In this document: positions 1 through 8,367 of the stretch, piece after piece
How positions within the stretch are numbered: the stretch's first letter is position 1
Layout of the letters: each line of letters starts with the position of its first letter
DNA from: Pseudomonadota bacterium
Lineage (GTDB): Bacteria; Pseudomonadota; Gammaproteobacteria; JAIEPX01
Length of the DNA stretch: 48,139 nt
NCBI GenBank assembly: GCA_029777855.1
Contig: JAKORL010000050.1
Span: forward strand, 1 to 48,139
Direction of reading: 5' to 3'
Notes under the pieces: generated by a model
Told to the model about the DNA's origin: nothing
The model's input: only the letters and a program-made list of their open reading frames with translations
Database searches by the model: none
Position numbers and translations under genes: made by a program

Positions 1-1560
1 AGCCACTAAAGAAACGAAAAACATTAACATCGCTAAACCAATCCAAGCTGCAACCGCCTGATCGATCCATGATCGCCCCATGACTTGCAGCTTCATGATG
101 GGATCACCATTAGCCACCATCGTTTGAATGGACTGCAACACCAGGCCACTCATCATACTCATGGGTGCAGCAAGCATGCCCATATCACCCATATTAAATG
201 AATTAGGAATCACAACGTTGGCATTCGCTGCTTGAACTTGATTAGCCAACGACATAGCACCTATCACATACGGCGAAGCCCTACCTAACACAATATCAAA
301 TGCGGGTGCAGACAGTGAGTTTGCATAATACGTGTTCCATTGCTTAACACAGGGAGGTTTTAATTGTAAGGGTCCAGAAGATGGGAAACTAACATAATTC
401 CCTAAAGGAGTTACACAGTAATTATCGGGTGAAACTAATTGAAATTTTATATTACTTGAATCGCCTATCGCGCGTTGGATGCCAGCTAATTGATAATAAT
501 AACTTCCCGCGTACAACCAACCATCTTTTCGAGCGTTCGTCCAAAAATAAGACATCGTGGTTGGACTCCAGACATTAACACTTATCGGTAAAAGATAATT
601 CACCCAATCTTGGGCCGCATTGACAAGCTGCGTTTGCACTAACTCTTGTAAGGGACTGGGATTTGAGGTTAGATCAGCCGAGTAGGGATCTGCAACTCGA
701 CGAGCCGCTCCCGATAATTGCTGCATAACAGCCATCAAAGCATTAAGAACAACCGGGTAGTTTGCGGGTACAGTGGATTGTCCGTACTGAAACTCACCAC
801 ATCCATTATCGGTGGGATTATTGCCTCGATTAGCAGGAAATACGATTTTGGGTGTTGTAGGATCATTTGGATTGTAATCGACTAATGTTGGTTGGTATGC
901 TGGAAAATTGAGAATACGCGTTTGATAAACAGGGCTTGGATCACCAGCAGCAATTTTTTGTCGGGCTTCACGTTGTAATATTGTTTCCATTTTTTCATGA
1001 TAATACATACACACTTGCGATTCCAAAACAGTGCCCGTCATTTGGATAAGCGGCGCTAAATTTGTTGCTGGCGGTACAAATAATTGCCCCCCATTTTCAA
1101 AATAAGTTAGTGCTTGATTCCACACTGTGTTGGCAAAACCTGCACCTTGCAATACAGCCCACATCACAATAATTTGAACAATAGAATAACCGCCTACGGT
1201 AGGTGATAATAAACCAATTCCTAGTATGGTTCGAATAATATGGAAACCGGCATTCACTTCTTTCCCCATAAAAGATCCTTCATGAGAAGAATGAATCACA
1301 ACTTTCGCTGTAGTCCAAATCAAAAAAACACCCGCAACCACCAGTATTCCTAAATTAAAATACTTGAACAGAATACCTAATATCATTCCACTGCTACCCG
1401 ATAAGACACTACCCACATTACCGAATAATTGCCCTAGAAAATTGAGCGATGGATCCCCGGGTGGTAAAGAAAAAATTGAATCAGGAGAACTCTGCGCATA
1501 AATCACGGTTGAAGTTACAGAAAGTCCAATGAGTACTAAAAATTTTAAGACTAATCTCAT
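1..1560 (-). CDS. dotA: DotA, Dot/Icm type IVB secretion inner-membrane protein (partial, C-terminus cut by window edge)
   Basis: The minus-strand frame is open from the ATG at 1560 to the window edge, giving 520 codons without a stop. It starts with a signal peptide (MRLVLKFLVLIGLSVTS, then a cleavage-like TVIYAQ). A membrane segment follows near residues 67-85, then the motif HEGSFMGKEVNAG and a second membrane stretch rich in small residues. A long polar, presumably periplasmic domain fills about residues 150-480, and another hydrophobic helix begins at the truncated end. DotA is a large polytopic inner-membrane protein of the Dot/Icm apparatus in Legionella and Coxiella. The position 2 bases downstream of icmV, with icmW and icmX diverging, is the classic arrangement and supports the call. 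The rest of the gene lies outside the window. Confidence 0.93.
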   Translation of the reverse strand, partial: MRLVLKFLVLIGLSVTSTVIYAQSSPDSIFSLPPGDPSLNFLGQLFGNVGSVLSGSSGMILGILFKYFNLGILVVAGVFLIWTTAKVVIHSSHEGSFMGKEVNAGFHIIRTILGIGLLSPTVGGYSIVQIIVMWAVLQGAGFANTVWNQALTYFENGGQLFVPPATNLAPLIQMTGTVLESQVCMYYHEKMETILQREARQKIAAGDPSPVYQTRILNFPAYQPTLVDYNPNDPTTPKIVFPANRGNNPTDNGCGEFQYGQSTVPANYPVVLNALMAVMQQLSGAARRVADPYSADLTSNPSPLQELVQTQLVNAAQDWVNYLLPISVNVWSPTTMSYFWTNARKDGWLYAGSYYYQLAGIQRAIGDSSNIKFQLVSPDNYCVTPLGNYVSFPSSGPLQLKPPCVKQWNTYYANSLSAPAFDIVLGRASPYVIGAMSLANQVQAANANVVIPNSFNMGDMGMLAAPMSMMSGLVLQSIQTMVANGDPIMKLQVMGRSWIDQAVAAWIGLAMLMFFVSLVA

Positions 1561-1562
1561 CG

Positions 1563-2006
1563 TTATTTTCTCCCTGTAATAAAATTGACAAATTCAAGCA
1601 ATGAGCAACTTAATTTTTTTACTTTCATTTGGTAATACCAAAAGGCATCTCGATAGGCGTATACTCCAGCCAGTGCGGTGAGCACCCAAGCAATTACAAA
1701 ACCAGAGAAGCTTACATAGATCAGCAAATAAAACCCGTAAAGGAATAATAATAAAGCAACAGAGAAATAGATCCACGCGGCTATCAAACATTGACGCATT
1801 CTTTCTTGCAAATCTTTTTCTGTCAGGCGCAGTCTAGATACTGCCTCTTCATAGGTTTCTTGACGATCGGAGAGATTCGCTTCTTGTAAGCTTTTAAATG
1901 TTTTGAATATGGTATCGCCAGATTCGCGCAGACCTTTGACATTCATCCAGGTGGGGAAATCCACCATCGACCGGAAAAATCCTTTCCTTTGGCGTTTTTC
2001 TGCCAT
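1563..2006 (-). CDS. icmV: IcmV, Dot/Icm type IVB secretion membrane protein
   Basis: This 147-residue protein has a basic, polar N-terminal half. It then has two closely spaced hydrophobic helices at about residues 74-96 and 98-120 (IYFSVALLLFLYGFYLLIYV, then a segment with WVLTALAGVYAY), and a short basic C-terminal tail. That size and topology match IcmV, a small inner-membrane component of the Dot/Icm secretion system. It sits directly upstream of dotA (2-base gap) and diverges from icmW, the conserved gene order of this locus in Legionellales. It is probably co-transcribed with dotA from the 2007-2169 intergenic region. Confidence 0.9.
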   Translation of the reverse strand: MAEKRQRKGFFRSMVDFPTWMNVKGLRESGDTIFKTFKSLQEANLSDRQETYEEAVSRLRLTEKDLQERMRQCLIAAWIYFSVALLLFLYGFYLLIYVSFSGFVIAWVLTALAGVYAYRDAFWYYQMKVKKLSCSLLEFVNFITGRK

Positions 2007-2169
2007 GCTTCATCCCTCTTAAAGCAATTAATTCCATATAGCGAGTGAACAAACCAAAAATACCACAATTGTTTGCACACATCAAAACGATTATTTGTCC
2101 TAGTGAACTATCATTTCATCAATTCTTTGCTATACTGTATATGTAGACCAGGGAAATCAAGGAGGAACG
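2007..2169. promoter_or_regulatory. Divergent promoter region between icmV-dotA and icmW-icmX
   Basis: This 163-base gap must hold the promoters of both Dot/Icm transcription units. A plausible -10 for icmW is TATACT at 2131-2136, without a convincing -35 at the right distance. icmW has a strong ribosome binding site (AAGGAGG) just before its ATG. In Coxiella this kind of locus is under PmrA control. I looked for two TTAA boxes spaced as in the PmrA consensus and found only TTAA-N5-TTAA near 2020-2034, which has the wrong spacing, so regulation stays open. Confidence 0.35.
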
Positions 2170-2613
2170 ATGCCCGATTTGAGCAACGAAGCGTGCCATG
2201 CTTTTTGGCACGATTACAGAGATCCAATGATCTATCGCGTGGTCAGCTTCATGGAGAGCGTTGAAGAATGGACCCTCGACAATGACACCAGCCTAGAAGA
2301 TTCTATGCAGCGACTTGGCAATGCCCTCGAAGATATTGGAAACATCGATTTACAAAACGAACAAGAATTCAACAAAGTTGCAACCTACATAAAAGCTGGG
2401 CGTGGATTACGTTTATTGCAAACACTCGACACAGCATTCCCTGGCGCAGCATCCAAACTACTGATGTATGCTGAAGAACATTCCACATCAAGTGATGACG
2501 TCCCCGGTCTTTTTTTAAGGCGCAATATTGTTTTTGAACGATTACGATTACTCGGGCGTGTTTTCGCCCCTGAACGTTTGGCATTAATAGTCAAAGCATT
2601 GGAGAGTGAATAA
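2170..2613 (+). CDS. icmW: IcmW, Dot/Icm type IV effector chaperone
   Basis: This 147-residue soluble acidic protein starts MPDLSNEACHAFWHDYRDPM and has the VVSFMESVEEWTLD and GRGLRLLQTLDTAFPGAASKL stretches typical of IcmW. The Legionella protein is about the same length (151 residues). IcmW forms the cytoplasmic IcmS-IcmW adaptor, which binds effectors and brings them to the DotL coupling complex. Start choice is clear: an AAGGAGG ribosome binding site lies 5 bases before the ATG. The stop codon overlaps the next start by one base (TAATG), so translation of the following gene is probably coupled. The gene diverges from icmV, as expected. Confidence 0.95.
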   Translation: MPDLSNEACHAFWHDYRDPMIYRVVSFMESVEEWTLDNDTSLEDSMQRLGNALEDIGNIDLQNEQEFNKVATYIKAGRGLRLLQTLDTAFPGAASKLLMYAEEHSTSSDDVPGLFLRRNIVFERLRLLGRVFAPERLALIVKALESE

Positions 2614-3098
2614 TGCGTAACATACTTTTTTCAACTACATTGGCGGCAGGGCTCATTTTGAGTTTGTCTATCAAAGCAGATGATGATGCAATGAAAGCCT
2701 GTCTGGAGTCGAATGCGGACAAACCAAATAAGACGACGATTTGCGATATGCAAAAGCTGCAGTCTGCAATAGATGCTAGAAATAAAGAGCTTGATGAAAA
2801 ATATAAACAAGCCAAAGCGGATCTTAAAAAAGAACAAGATGATTTAAAAAAGAAGGACTCATCCATTCAACCGAACCCTTCTCAAAGTAGCAGCACATCG
2901 ACAGGAACCTCAAGCACAACGGGTTCTTCTCAAAACTCTAATGATTCCAGTTCATCTTCAGAAGCTACGAACACAAATACAGAAAGCTCTAGCACAACCA
3001 GTACCAGCGAAACCAATAATCAAGAACAAACTGAAAAACCAAAACCAAAACCCACAGGAACTGGAAATAAACCGTCTACGACTATTCAATGGTATTAA
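2613..3098 (+). CDS. Secreted Ser/Thr-rich protein encoded between icmW and icmX, unrecognised
   Basis: I do not recognise this 161-residue protein. Residues 1-21 form a signal peptide ending near SIKA. Residues 22-45 hold two cysteines (C30, C44) that could form a disulfide. Residues 46-82 are a charged, helix-forming segment rich in Lys, Asp and Glu (coiled-coil-like). Residues 84-140 are almost pure Ser/Thr/Asn/Gln, and the end is a Pro-Lys run (KPKPKPTGTG) closing with IQWY. It is probably a periplasmic or wall-spanning protein with a flexible linker. Its start overlaps the icmW stop by one base and icmX follows 19 bases later, so it belongs to the Dot/Icm operon. In Legionella icmW and icmX are neighbours without such a gene, as far as I recall. 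Confidence 0.85.
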   Translation: MRNILFSTTLAAGLILSLSIKADDDAMKACLESNADKPNKTTICDMQKLQSAIDARNKELDEKYKQAKADLKKEQDDLKKKDSSIQPNPSQSSSTSTGTSSTTGSSQNSNDSSSSSEATNTNTESSSTTSTSETNNQEQTEKPKPKPTGTGNKPSTTIQWY

Positions 3099-3117
3099 CT
3101 TACAAGGATGAGTGTCT

Positions 3118-4269
3118 ATGAAATCTTTAAAGTCACTTTTAGTTTCAACAGCTCTTAGCGCTGGATGCATGTTATTTTCAATCAATGCTTCCGCTCAGAG
3201 TGCTGATGCACGATATATTGGACAGACTGTAACAAATGCAGGTAATGGAATTGTTGCGGCTATTAATTCATTTGCTGCCTATGTAATGACGATATTACAA
3301 GCCGATCTACAAGGTAAGCAACCTAATATGGATCAAATTATTGAATTAAACCCGTATGAAAACACCCTAATTTCTACACAAGAAATTGCCACCATACCTA
3401 TGGCTACCAAGTTTATCAGCGATATTATTGGGCCAGCAATAAACCCTGGAATTACAGCAGCCATGGCAAGTGATGTTGCAGGAGACGTACTCACTCCTAC
3501 CAATGTCCTAAATCCGAGCGTTGCTCAAAACTGCGGTAATGCTATGTTTAATTACGAATCGCTCATGGGTTATTCTACATATTCAAATCAAATATTGTCA
3601 TGTAATCCCGGAACTAAACAAGACATTAGCGGTTACGCAAACAACTTTGTTAAATACGCAGGGGATATCGCAAGACAACCTGCGATGTTTTCGATCAATC
3701 AGTTGGTACAAAATAATAGCTTAACTCCCGATCAAGCGAATAAATTACAACAGTCTCAAGAGTGGATAGACTTTGAACTTTATCGCCGACATCTTGTGAG
3801 TGTACAATCCTCTGGTCTTAGCAATTTATATTATCTTTACAACCAACGTATTGCAGATGGGAATGGTAATAGCCCTCAACTTCTTGCTGATCAAATAGCA
3901 AGTTGGCGCACTAGCAATAAACAATGGTACACAGACATGGCAACAGCTTTGCCTACCGTATTACTTCGTGAACAACTTTTTATCTTAGCTGAAATGCAAC
4001 GCGATTTACATGAAATGCGCAAAGAACATCAGCGAGCATTAGCATCTCAAGCTATCTTACTGTTACGTGGTACAGCATTGAGTAAATCAATTCTGGCTGA
4101 TAAATTAAATGCTGTGAATTCGAAGATTCAAAGTATTGTAAATCCAAGCAGTAGCGCTTCAACGGGTAACAATTCTACAGCAGCGGGTGCGCAAGGAACT
4201 GTTAATCAGGCAATATCTGGGGCTGGATCAGTATTCCCAACTGGGTCACAAGGTGGTGGTTCTGAATAA
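3118..4269 (+). CDS. icmX: IcmX, periplasmic Dot/Icm type IV secretion protein
   Basis: About 383 residues with a signal peptide (MKSLKSLLVSTALSAGCMLF, cleavage near NASAQS). A mostly helical domain follows, then a low-complexity Ser/Gly/Asn/Ala tail from about residue 340. The core (RYIGQTVTNAGNGIVAAINS, LNPYENTLISTQEIATIPMA) and the position after icmW fit IcmX, a periplasmic protein required for Dot/Icm function. It is shorter than the Legionella protein (about 466 residues). I chose the ATG at 3118, with AAGGA nine bases upstream; a GTG at 3112 is in frame but too close to that site. The gene converges on hldD, with a palindromic element filling the gap. Confidence 0.9.
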   Translation: MKSLKSLLVSTALSAGCMLFSINASAQSADARYIGQTVTNAGNGIVAAINSFAAYVMTILQADLQGKQPNMDQIIELNPYENTLISTQEIATIPMATKFISDIIGPAINPGITAAMASDVAGDVLTPTNVLNPSVAQNCGNAMFNYESLMGYSTYSNQILSCNPGTKQDISGYANNFVKYAGDIARQPAMFSINQLVQNNSLTPDQANKLQQSQEWIDFELYRRHLVSVQSSGLSNLYYLYNQRIADGNGNSPQLLADQIASWRTSNKQWYTDMATALPTVLLREQLFILAEMQRDLHEMRKEHQRALASQAILLLRGTALSKSILADKLNAVNSKIQSIVNPSSSASTGNNSTAAGAQGTVNQAISGAGSVFPTGSQGGGSE

Positions 4270-4286
4270 ATAAGGTCGGAGAAAGG

Positions 4287-4386
4287 AGAAAGGGGTCAGA
4301 TCTAATATTTATACTAGCTCATTTAGAGGCGAGATATAAATAACAAGCATGAAAGCTAGTATAAATATTAGATCTGACCCCTTTCT
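4287..4386. repeat. 100-base palindromic element with 33-base perfect inverted repeats (REP/MITE-like), copy A
   Basis: The arms at 4287-4319 and 4354-4386 are perfect reverse complements over 33 bases, around a 34-base loop. The arm contains GGGGTCAGATCTAATATTTA. The same core, slightly changed, recurs at 34641-34712, so this is a dispersed family and not just a terminator. It fills the gap between two converging genes (icmX and hldD) and lacks a clean T-run. Such palindromes are often moved by REP-associated tyrosine transposases (RAYTs). No such gene is in the window. Confidence 0.85.
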
Positions 4387-4390
4387 ATTT

Positions 4391-5338
4391 CTAACGATTT
4401 AACCAATCAAGATATTTTTTCACACCGCTAGCAACATCGTGAAATTCTTTTTGGTATCCTGCATTACGTAAAGCCGAGATATCAGCCTCTGTAAAACTCT
4501 GATAACTTCCTTTTAAATGATCTGGAAAAGGAATGTATTCAATTTCACCGCGCTTGTGCCAATCAATCACCGCATTCGCAATGTCATTAAAAGGCTGGCT
4601 TTTGCCTGTACCCACATTAAAAATACCCGATTGCTTTGGATTGTCCATAAACCACAAATTAACAGCAACAACGTCATCGATAAAAACAAAATCTCTTCGC
4701 TGCTCACCATTTCCAAAGCCATCAGTTCCCGCGAATAATTTCACTGTCCCTTTTTCTTTTAATTGATTATTTAAGTGATAAGCCACACTCGCCATACTAC
4801 CTTTATGCTGTTCTCGAGGGCCGTACACATTAAAATAACGAAGACCCACTACCTGAGAATGATCTGCAGGCAGTACTCGTCGCAAATATCGATCAAATTG
4901 ATATTTCGAATATCCGTATACATTTAATGGTGATTCATTGCTCGGATCTTCAGTGAATTTTTCGTTTGCACCATAAACTGCTGCACTGGATGCGTAAATA
5001 AATGGGATTCGATTTTGCAAACTATAGTGTAATAATGTTTTGGTGTATTCGTAGTTATTTTGCATCATCATTCGCCCATCCCATTCCGTAGTACTGGAAC
5101 AAGCCCCTTGATGAAAAATCGCTTGGATATCTTTAGGATTAATTTTACCACCTAAGATATCATTAGATAAAAATTCATCTTTATCTCGATAATCGCGAAT
5201 TGCGCAATCAACAATATTAAAAAATTTCCGACCATCGGATAAATCATCAACAACTAGAACATCTTTAATACCACGTTGATTTAAAGCATGAACTAAATTA
5301 CTACCTATAAAACCAGCGCCCCCCGTTACAATAATCAT
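4391..5338 (-). CDS. hldD: ADP-L-glycero-D-manno-heptose 6-epimerase HldD
   Basis: This 315-residue NAD(P)-dependent short-chain epimerase has the N-terminal Rossmann motif [10 protein letters not shown] at residues 5-14 and a YGYSKYQFD catalytic motif (Tyr-x3-Lys) near residue 142. The SSAAVYG and [12 protein letters not shown] segments are those of the HldD (RfaD) family. It converts ADP-D-glycero-D-manno-heptose to the L-glycero form used by the heptosyltransferases WaaC and WaaF, both encoded 8-9 kb away. Length matches the family (about 310). Its ATG overlaps the hldE stop by 4 bases (ATGA), so the two form a two-gene operon. Confidence 0.97.
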   Translation of the reverse strand: MIIVTGGAGFIGSNLVHALNQRGIKDVLVVDDLSDGRKFFNIVDCAIRDYRDKDEFLSNDILGGKINPKDIQAIFHQGACSSTTEWDGRMMMQNNYEYTKTLLHYSLQNRIPFIYASSAAVYGANEKFTEDPSNESPLNVYGYSKYQFDRYLRRVLPADHSQVVGLRYFNVYGPREQHKGSMASVAYHLNNQLKEKGTVKLFAGTDGFGNGEQRRDFVFIDDVVAVNLWFMDNPKQSGIFNVGTGKSQPFNDIANAVIDWHKRGEIEYIPFPDHLKGSYQSFTEADISALRNAGYQKEFHDVASGVKKYLDWLNR

Positions 5339-6768
5339 GCTAATTCCTCCTCTCGGATTTTTTTGAGCATACTACTCGTTGAATGACCATCGACAAATGT
5401 TAATATTCTAACGTTACCACCATTGGCAAGCACCGCGCGTGATCCCGCTATTTTATCCACTTCGTAATCACCCCCTTTCACTAAAATATCAGGGAGTACA
5501 CGAGTAATTAGTCTTTCTGGTGTATCTTCACTAAATGGCACAACCCAATCGACTACACGCAACGCAGCAAGCATAGACATACGATTTTCTAAAGAATTAA
5601 TCGGTCTCGTTGGGCCTTTTAAACGAGCGACGGATGCATCATCATTTACGGCAACAATTAATCGAGTACCTAATGCTTTTGCTTGTTGCAAATAAGTAAT
5701 ATGACCAATATGTAAAATATCAAAACAACCGTTTGTCATCACAATAGTTTCGTTGTGTGCACGCGCATCTGCTACGGTCACCATTAATTCCGATTCAGTA
5801 AGTACACCTAATTCCGAATTTTCTTGTCGTTGCAAAACACGGCGTAATTCTGGAACAGTAACGGTCGCCGAACCCAATTTCGTTACAGAGATTCCCGCCG
5901 CCGTATTAGCTAAACAAACAGCATCTGAAAATGAAGCGCCAGCGGCTATCGATGCTGCCAAGGTAGAAATTACAGTATCACCTGCACCGGTTACATCGTA
6001 CACTTCTTGTGCGCGTGCTGGCACATGCAAAGGCTCTTGATTTGCTTGAATAAAGCTCATTCCATGCTCACCACGCGTGATGAGAACGGCCTCAAAATTA
6101 TGTTCTTTCATTAATGCAAAAGCGTTTTCTTCAATCGCCTTTTCACTTCGCGAAGGACCAACTATTGCTTCAAACTCTTTTAAATTAGGCGTAATAATTG
6201 TGGCACCATAATAACGACTAAAATCCCGTCCTTTTGGATCCACTAAAATGGCTTTTTTCATTCTCTTGGCCAACTGAATTATCGATTGAACATGCTGTAA
6301 AGTGCCTTTACCGTAATCGGATAAAATCACAACATCAGCTTCTGCGAATTGTGATTGACACTGATCTAAGAGACTTGAAGGATCCACCCCCTGAAAACTC
6401 TGTTCAAAATCGAGGCGAATCAATTGTTGGTGACGCCCCAAAACCCGCAGTTTACTTGTTGTTGGTAGTGATGGAACTCGCTGAAAATGACAGAACACCC
6501 CCGCACTTCGAAGCTCTTCTTCTAGACGATCACCCGCACTATCATCCCCTACCATACCCAATAGCCGAACATCACACCCTAAAGCTCGAAGATTTAACGC
6601 AACGTTGCCTGCCCCACCTGGTCGCTCTTGCATATCTTGCACGTGAACCACTGGGACAGGGGCTTCGGGGGAGATGCGGTCTGTAGCCCCATGCCAGTAA
6701 CGATCTAGCATCACATCACCCAGGACAACAACCTTGACCTTAGTAAAATCAGGCAGGGATAAAGTCAT
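5335..6768 (-). CDS. hldE: Bifunctional heptose 7-phosphate kinase / heptose 1-phosphate adenylyltransferase HldE
   Basis: This 477-residue, two-domain enzyme has the usual length of HldE. Residues 1 to about 320 are a PfkB-type sugar kinase ([12 protein letters not shown] near the start, [16 protein letters not shown] with the catalytic Asp near residue 265). Residues about 340-477 are a nucleotidyltransferase domain with [12 protein letters not shown] (HxGH-type motif). Together they phosphorylate D-glycero-D-manno-heptose 7-phosphate at C1 and attach AMP, feeding HldD. GmhA and GmhB, the other two steps, are not in the window. An AGGAAG site lies just upstream of the ATG. Its 3' end overlaps hldD. 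Confidence 0.97.
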   Translation of the reverse strand: MTLSLPDFTKVKVVVLGDVMLDRYWHGATDRISPEAPVPVVHVQDMQERPGGAGNVALNLRALGCDVRLLGMVGDDSAGDRLEEELRSAGVFCHFQRVPSLPTTSKLRVLGRHQQLIRLDFEQSFQGVDPSSLLDQCQSQFAEADVVILSDYGKGTLQHVQSIIQLAKRMKKAILVDPKGRDFSRYYGATIITPNLKEFEAIVGPSRSEKAIEENAFALMKEHNFEAVLITRGEHGMSFIQANQEPLHVPARAQEVYDVTGAGDTVISTLAASIAAGASFSDAVCLANTAAGISVTKLGSATVTVPELRRVLQRQENSELGVLTESELMVTVADARAHNETIVMTNGCFDILHIGHITYLQQAKALGTRLIVAVNDDASVARLKGPTRPINSLENRMSMLAALRVVDWVVPFSEDTPERLITRVLPDILVKGGDYEVDKIAGSRAVLANGGNVRILTFVDGHSTSSMLKKIREEELA

Positions 6769-6832
6769 TTTTTCTTCCTATACAGTCATCTGAGGTTTAT
6801 GATACTAATTGGTCAAGACAGGAAACTCAACA

Positions 6833-7582
6833 ATGAATCGCATCAGCGTCATACTGATTACAAAGAACGAAGCACATGATCTGCCAGAGTGTTTAGCATC
6901 TGTCAGCTGGGCAGATGAGATCATTATTTGTGATTCAGGCAGCACCGACGCAACCTTGGACATTGCTCGACAACACACCTCTCATGTTTTTAGTACAGAC
7001 TGGCCAGGTTTTGGACCGCAAAAAAATCGCGCACTTTCTAAAGCAACGGGTGATTGGGTTCTTTCTATCGATGCCGATGAACGAGTATCAGCTAAATTAC
7101 GTGATGAAATTAAAGCTGTGATTAATCAAAAAAATGCAAACGATGCTTATTCCATTCCACGCCATTCACTTTATTGCGGCCATAAAATTCGATTTGGCGA
7201 TTGGCGAGGTGATCGCGTCACGCGTTTATTTCGTCGAGAAAAAGCACAATTTACGAATGCGCTTGTGCACGAATCATTACAAGTCAATGGAATAACAGGT
7301 TCACTCAAATCACCACTAATACATCAGGCATTTAAAGATTTTAATGAAGTGCTCGCTAAAATGGATCAATATTCCACTCTTGGCGCGCAAAATCACTTTG
7401 CGTCGGGGAAATCAGCGAGTTTTTATAAAGCCATTACACATTCACTTTGGACTTTTATTCGAGGTTATTTTATTCGCTTGGGTTTTCTCGATGGAAAAGC
7501 GGGTTTTCAACTGGCCTTATCAAATGCTGAAGGTTGTTATTATCGATATTTAAAGCTTATTTCACTTTACAAAAACAGTTAA
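6833..7582 (+). CDS. Family 2 glycosyltransferase, WaaE-like LPS core glucosyltransferase
   Basis: About 249 residues of a GT-A fold, family 2 glycosyltransferase. The nucleotide-sugar site is visible as ICDSGSTDAT (residues 32-41) and the metal-binding DxD as SIDADERVS (Asp80, Asp82). The GFGPQKNRAL motif and the sequence as a whole resemble the WaaE/KdtX family, which adds a beta-linked glucose to the first core heptose. I chose the ATG at 6833, because AGGAAA lies about 7 bases upstream. A TTG 24 bases earlier (6809) is in frame but has no ribosome site. The gene diverges from hldE and runs head-on into the kinase-like gene at 7579, sharing 4 bases. Confidence 0.88.
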   Translation: MNRISVILITKNEAHDLPECLASVSWADEIIICDSGSTDATLDIARQHTSHVFSTDWPGFGPQKNRALSKATGDWVLSIDADERVSAKLRDEIKAVINQKNANDAYSIPRHSLYCGHKIRFGDWRGDRVTRLFRREKAQFTNALVHESLQVNGITGSLKSPLIHQAFKDFNEVLAKMDQYSTLGAQNHFASGKSASFYKAITHSLWTFIRGYFIRLGFLDGKAGFQLALSNAEGCYYRYLKLISLYKNS

Positions 7583-7603
7583 CTTGGATTGTAAACTGTT
7601 TTT
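7571..7603. terminator. Bidirectional hairpin terminator between converging genes
   Basis: A 10-base perfect stem (AAAAACAGTT at 7571-7580 with AACTGTTTTT at 7594-7603) encloses a 13-base loop. A run of six T follows on the plus strand and a run of A precedes it, so it can end transcripts from both directions. It overlaps the stop codons of the glycosyltransferase and of the kinase-like gene. Confidence 0.7.
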
Positions 7604-8262
7604 TCAGTACTGCGTCTCAATCGATCCCAATCTCTGTGTTTTGCAGCTTCAAATTGCGCGGAGGGACGATCAAAATGACGCATATGATCAAGGTCTAAAA
7701 CAAAGGGTTGATGATCAACGAGTAAAATATTATTGAACTGCCAGTCGTCATGCGTAAAACCTGCTGAATGTAATTTGTCAGTCATATGATTTATGGATGA
7801 TCGCACTTGCTCTCCATATTCGAAATAATCGGGGCTTGAGCGAAAAAATCGACTTGCCAAAATGCCATCACAATATTCAGTAATGAAATAGGCCGCACCT
7901 CTTAATGGCCCAACCCGATTTTCGATAACTGCAACAGGTACAGGTGTGGCAATTCCCACACGAAATAATTCCAATGCATTACGCCATGAGACCATTGCAC
8001 GGCTGGGTAGCAAACATCGCCGCAGCCAATGCCCTAGACCTTTTACGTTATAACGTTTCACCACCCAATCATGACCTGCAATTTGTATTCGCACGACCTT
8101 TGTCGTGTCACCAGGTTTTTCTTTAAAGGCTGAAATTCTGTGAGATGTCAAAAAAGGATCTGGATTATGAAAAAACGCCTGTAGTTCAGGAACGTCATAA
8201 TAGTCCTGACAGTAATATAACTGCCGCCAATTTTTCTTGCCGATAATCGTAAAGTTTTCCAT
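7579..8262 (-). CDS. LPS core kinase-like protein (WaaP/KdkA-type protein-kinase fold)
   Basis: This 227-residue protein shows the reduced kinase fold of LPS kinases. WVVKRYNVKG carries a likely ATP-binding Lys69. THDDWQFNNILL (residues 170-181) is the catalytic loop with Asp172/Asp173 and Asn177, and VLDLDHMRHF (188-197) is the metal-binding equivalent of DFG. Families of this type phosphorylate Kdo or heptose in the inner core. The neighbours (hldE, a WaaE-like transferase, a second small kinase) support an envelope-sugar substrate, but the exact acceptor cannot be read from sequence. It converges with and overlaps the upstream glycosyltransferase by 4 bases. It is not a close paralogue of the kinase at 8368. 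Confidence 0.82.
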   Translation of the reverse strand: MENFTIIGKKNWRQLYYCQDYYDVPELQAFFHNPDPFLTSHRISAFKEKPGDTTKVVRIQIAGHDWVVKRYNVKGLGHWLRRCLLPSRAMVSWRNALELFRVGIATPVPVAVIENRVGPLRGAAYFITEYCDGILASRFFRSSPDYFEYGEQVRSSINHMTDKLHSAGFTHDDWQFNNILLVDHQPFVLDLDHMRHFDRPSAQFEAAKHRDWDRLRRSTEKTVYNPS

Positions 8263-8304
8263 TTTTCCATTCTATTGAGATTCACACCAAAAACCAAGCA
8301 CGAT

Positions 8305-8333
8305 TTGACACCCTAGCGCTAAACTCGTACCCT
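8305..8333 (+). promoter_or_regulatory. Possible sigma-70 promoter of the 8368 kinase-like gene
   Basis: TTGACA at 8305-8310 is a perfect -35. Seventeen bases further lies TACCCT at 8328-8333, a weak -10. The pair sits 35 bases before the GTG start, in the 105-base divergent gap. The spacing and -35 are good and the -10 is poor. Confidence 0.4.
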
Positions 8334-8367
8334 ACCGCCTATTCTAATCAGAGGTAAGGTAAGGGAT

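Noticed and set aside
2018..2036. PmrA-like box upstream of icmV/icmW
   Set aside because: The two TTAA parts are 5 bases apart where the known box has 7, and TT in the centre is missing.
3112..3114. GTG start for icmX
   Set aside because: The spacing from AAGGA is only 3 bases; the ATG at 3118 fits better.
6234..6686. 150-residue open frame on the plus strand inside hldE
   Set aside because: It is antisense to a fully conserved gene, has no ribosome site, and its Pro/Leu/His-rich sequence fits no domain.
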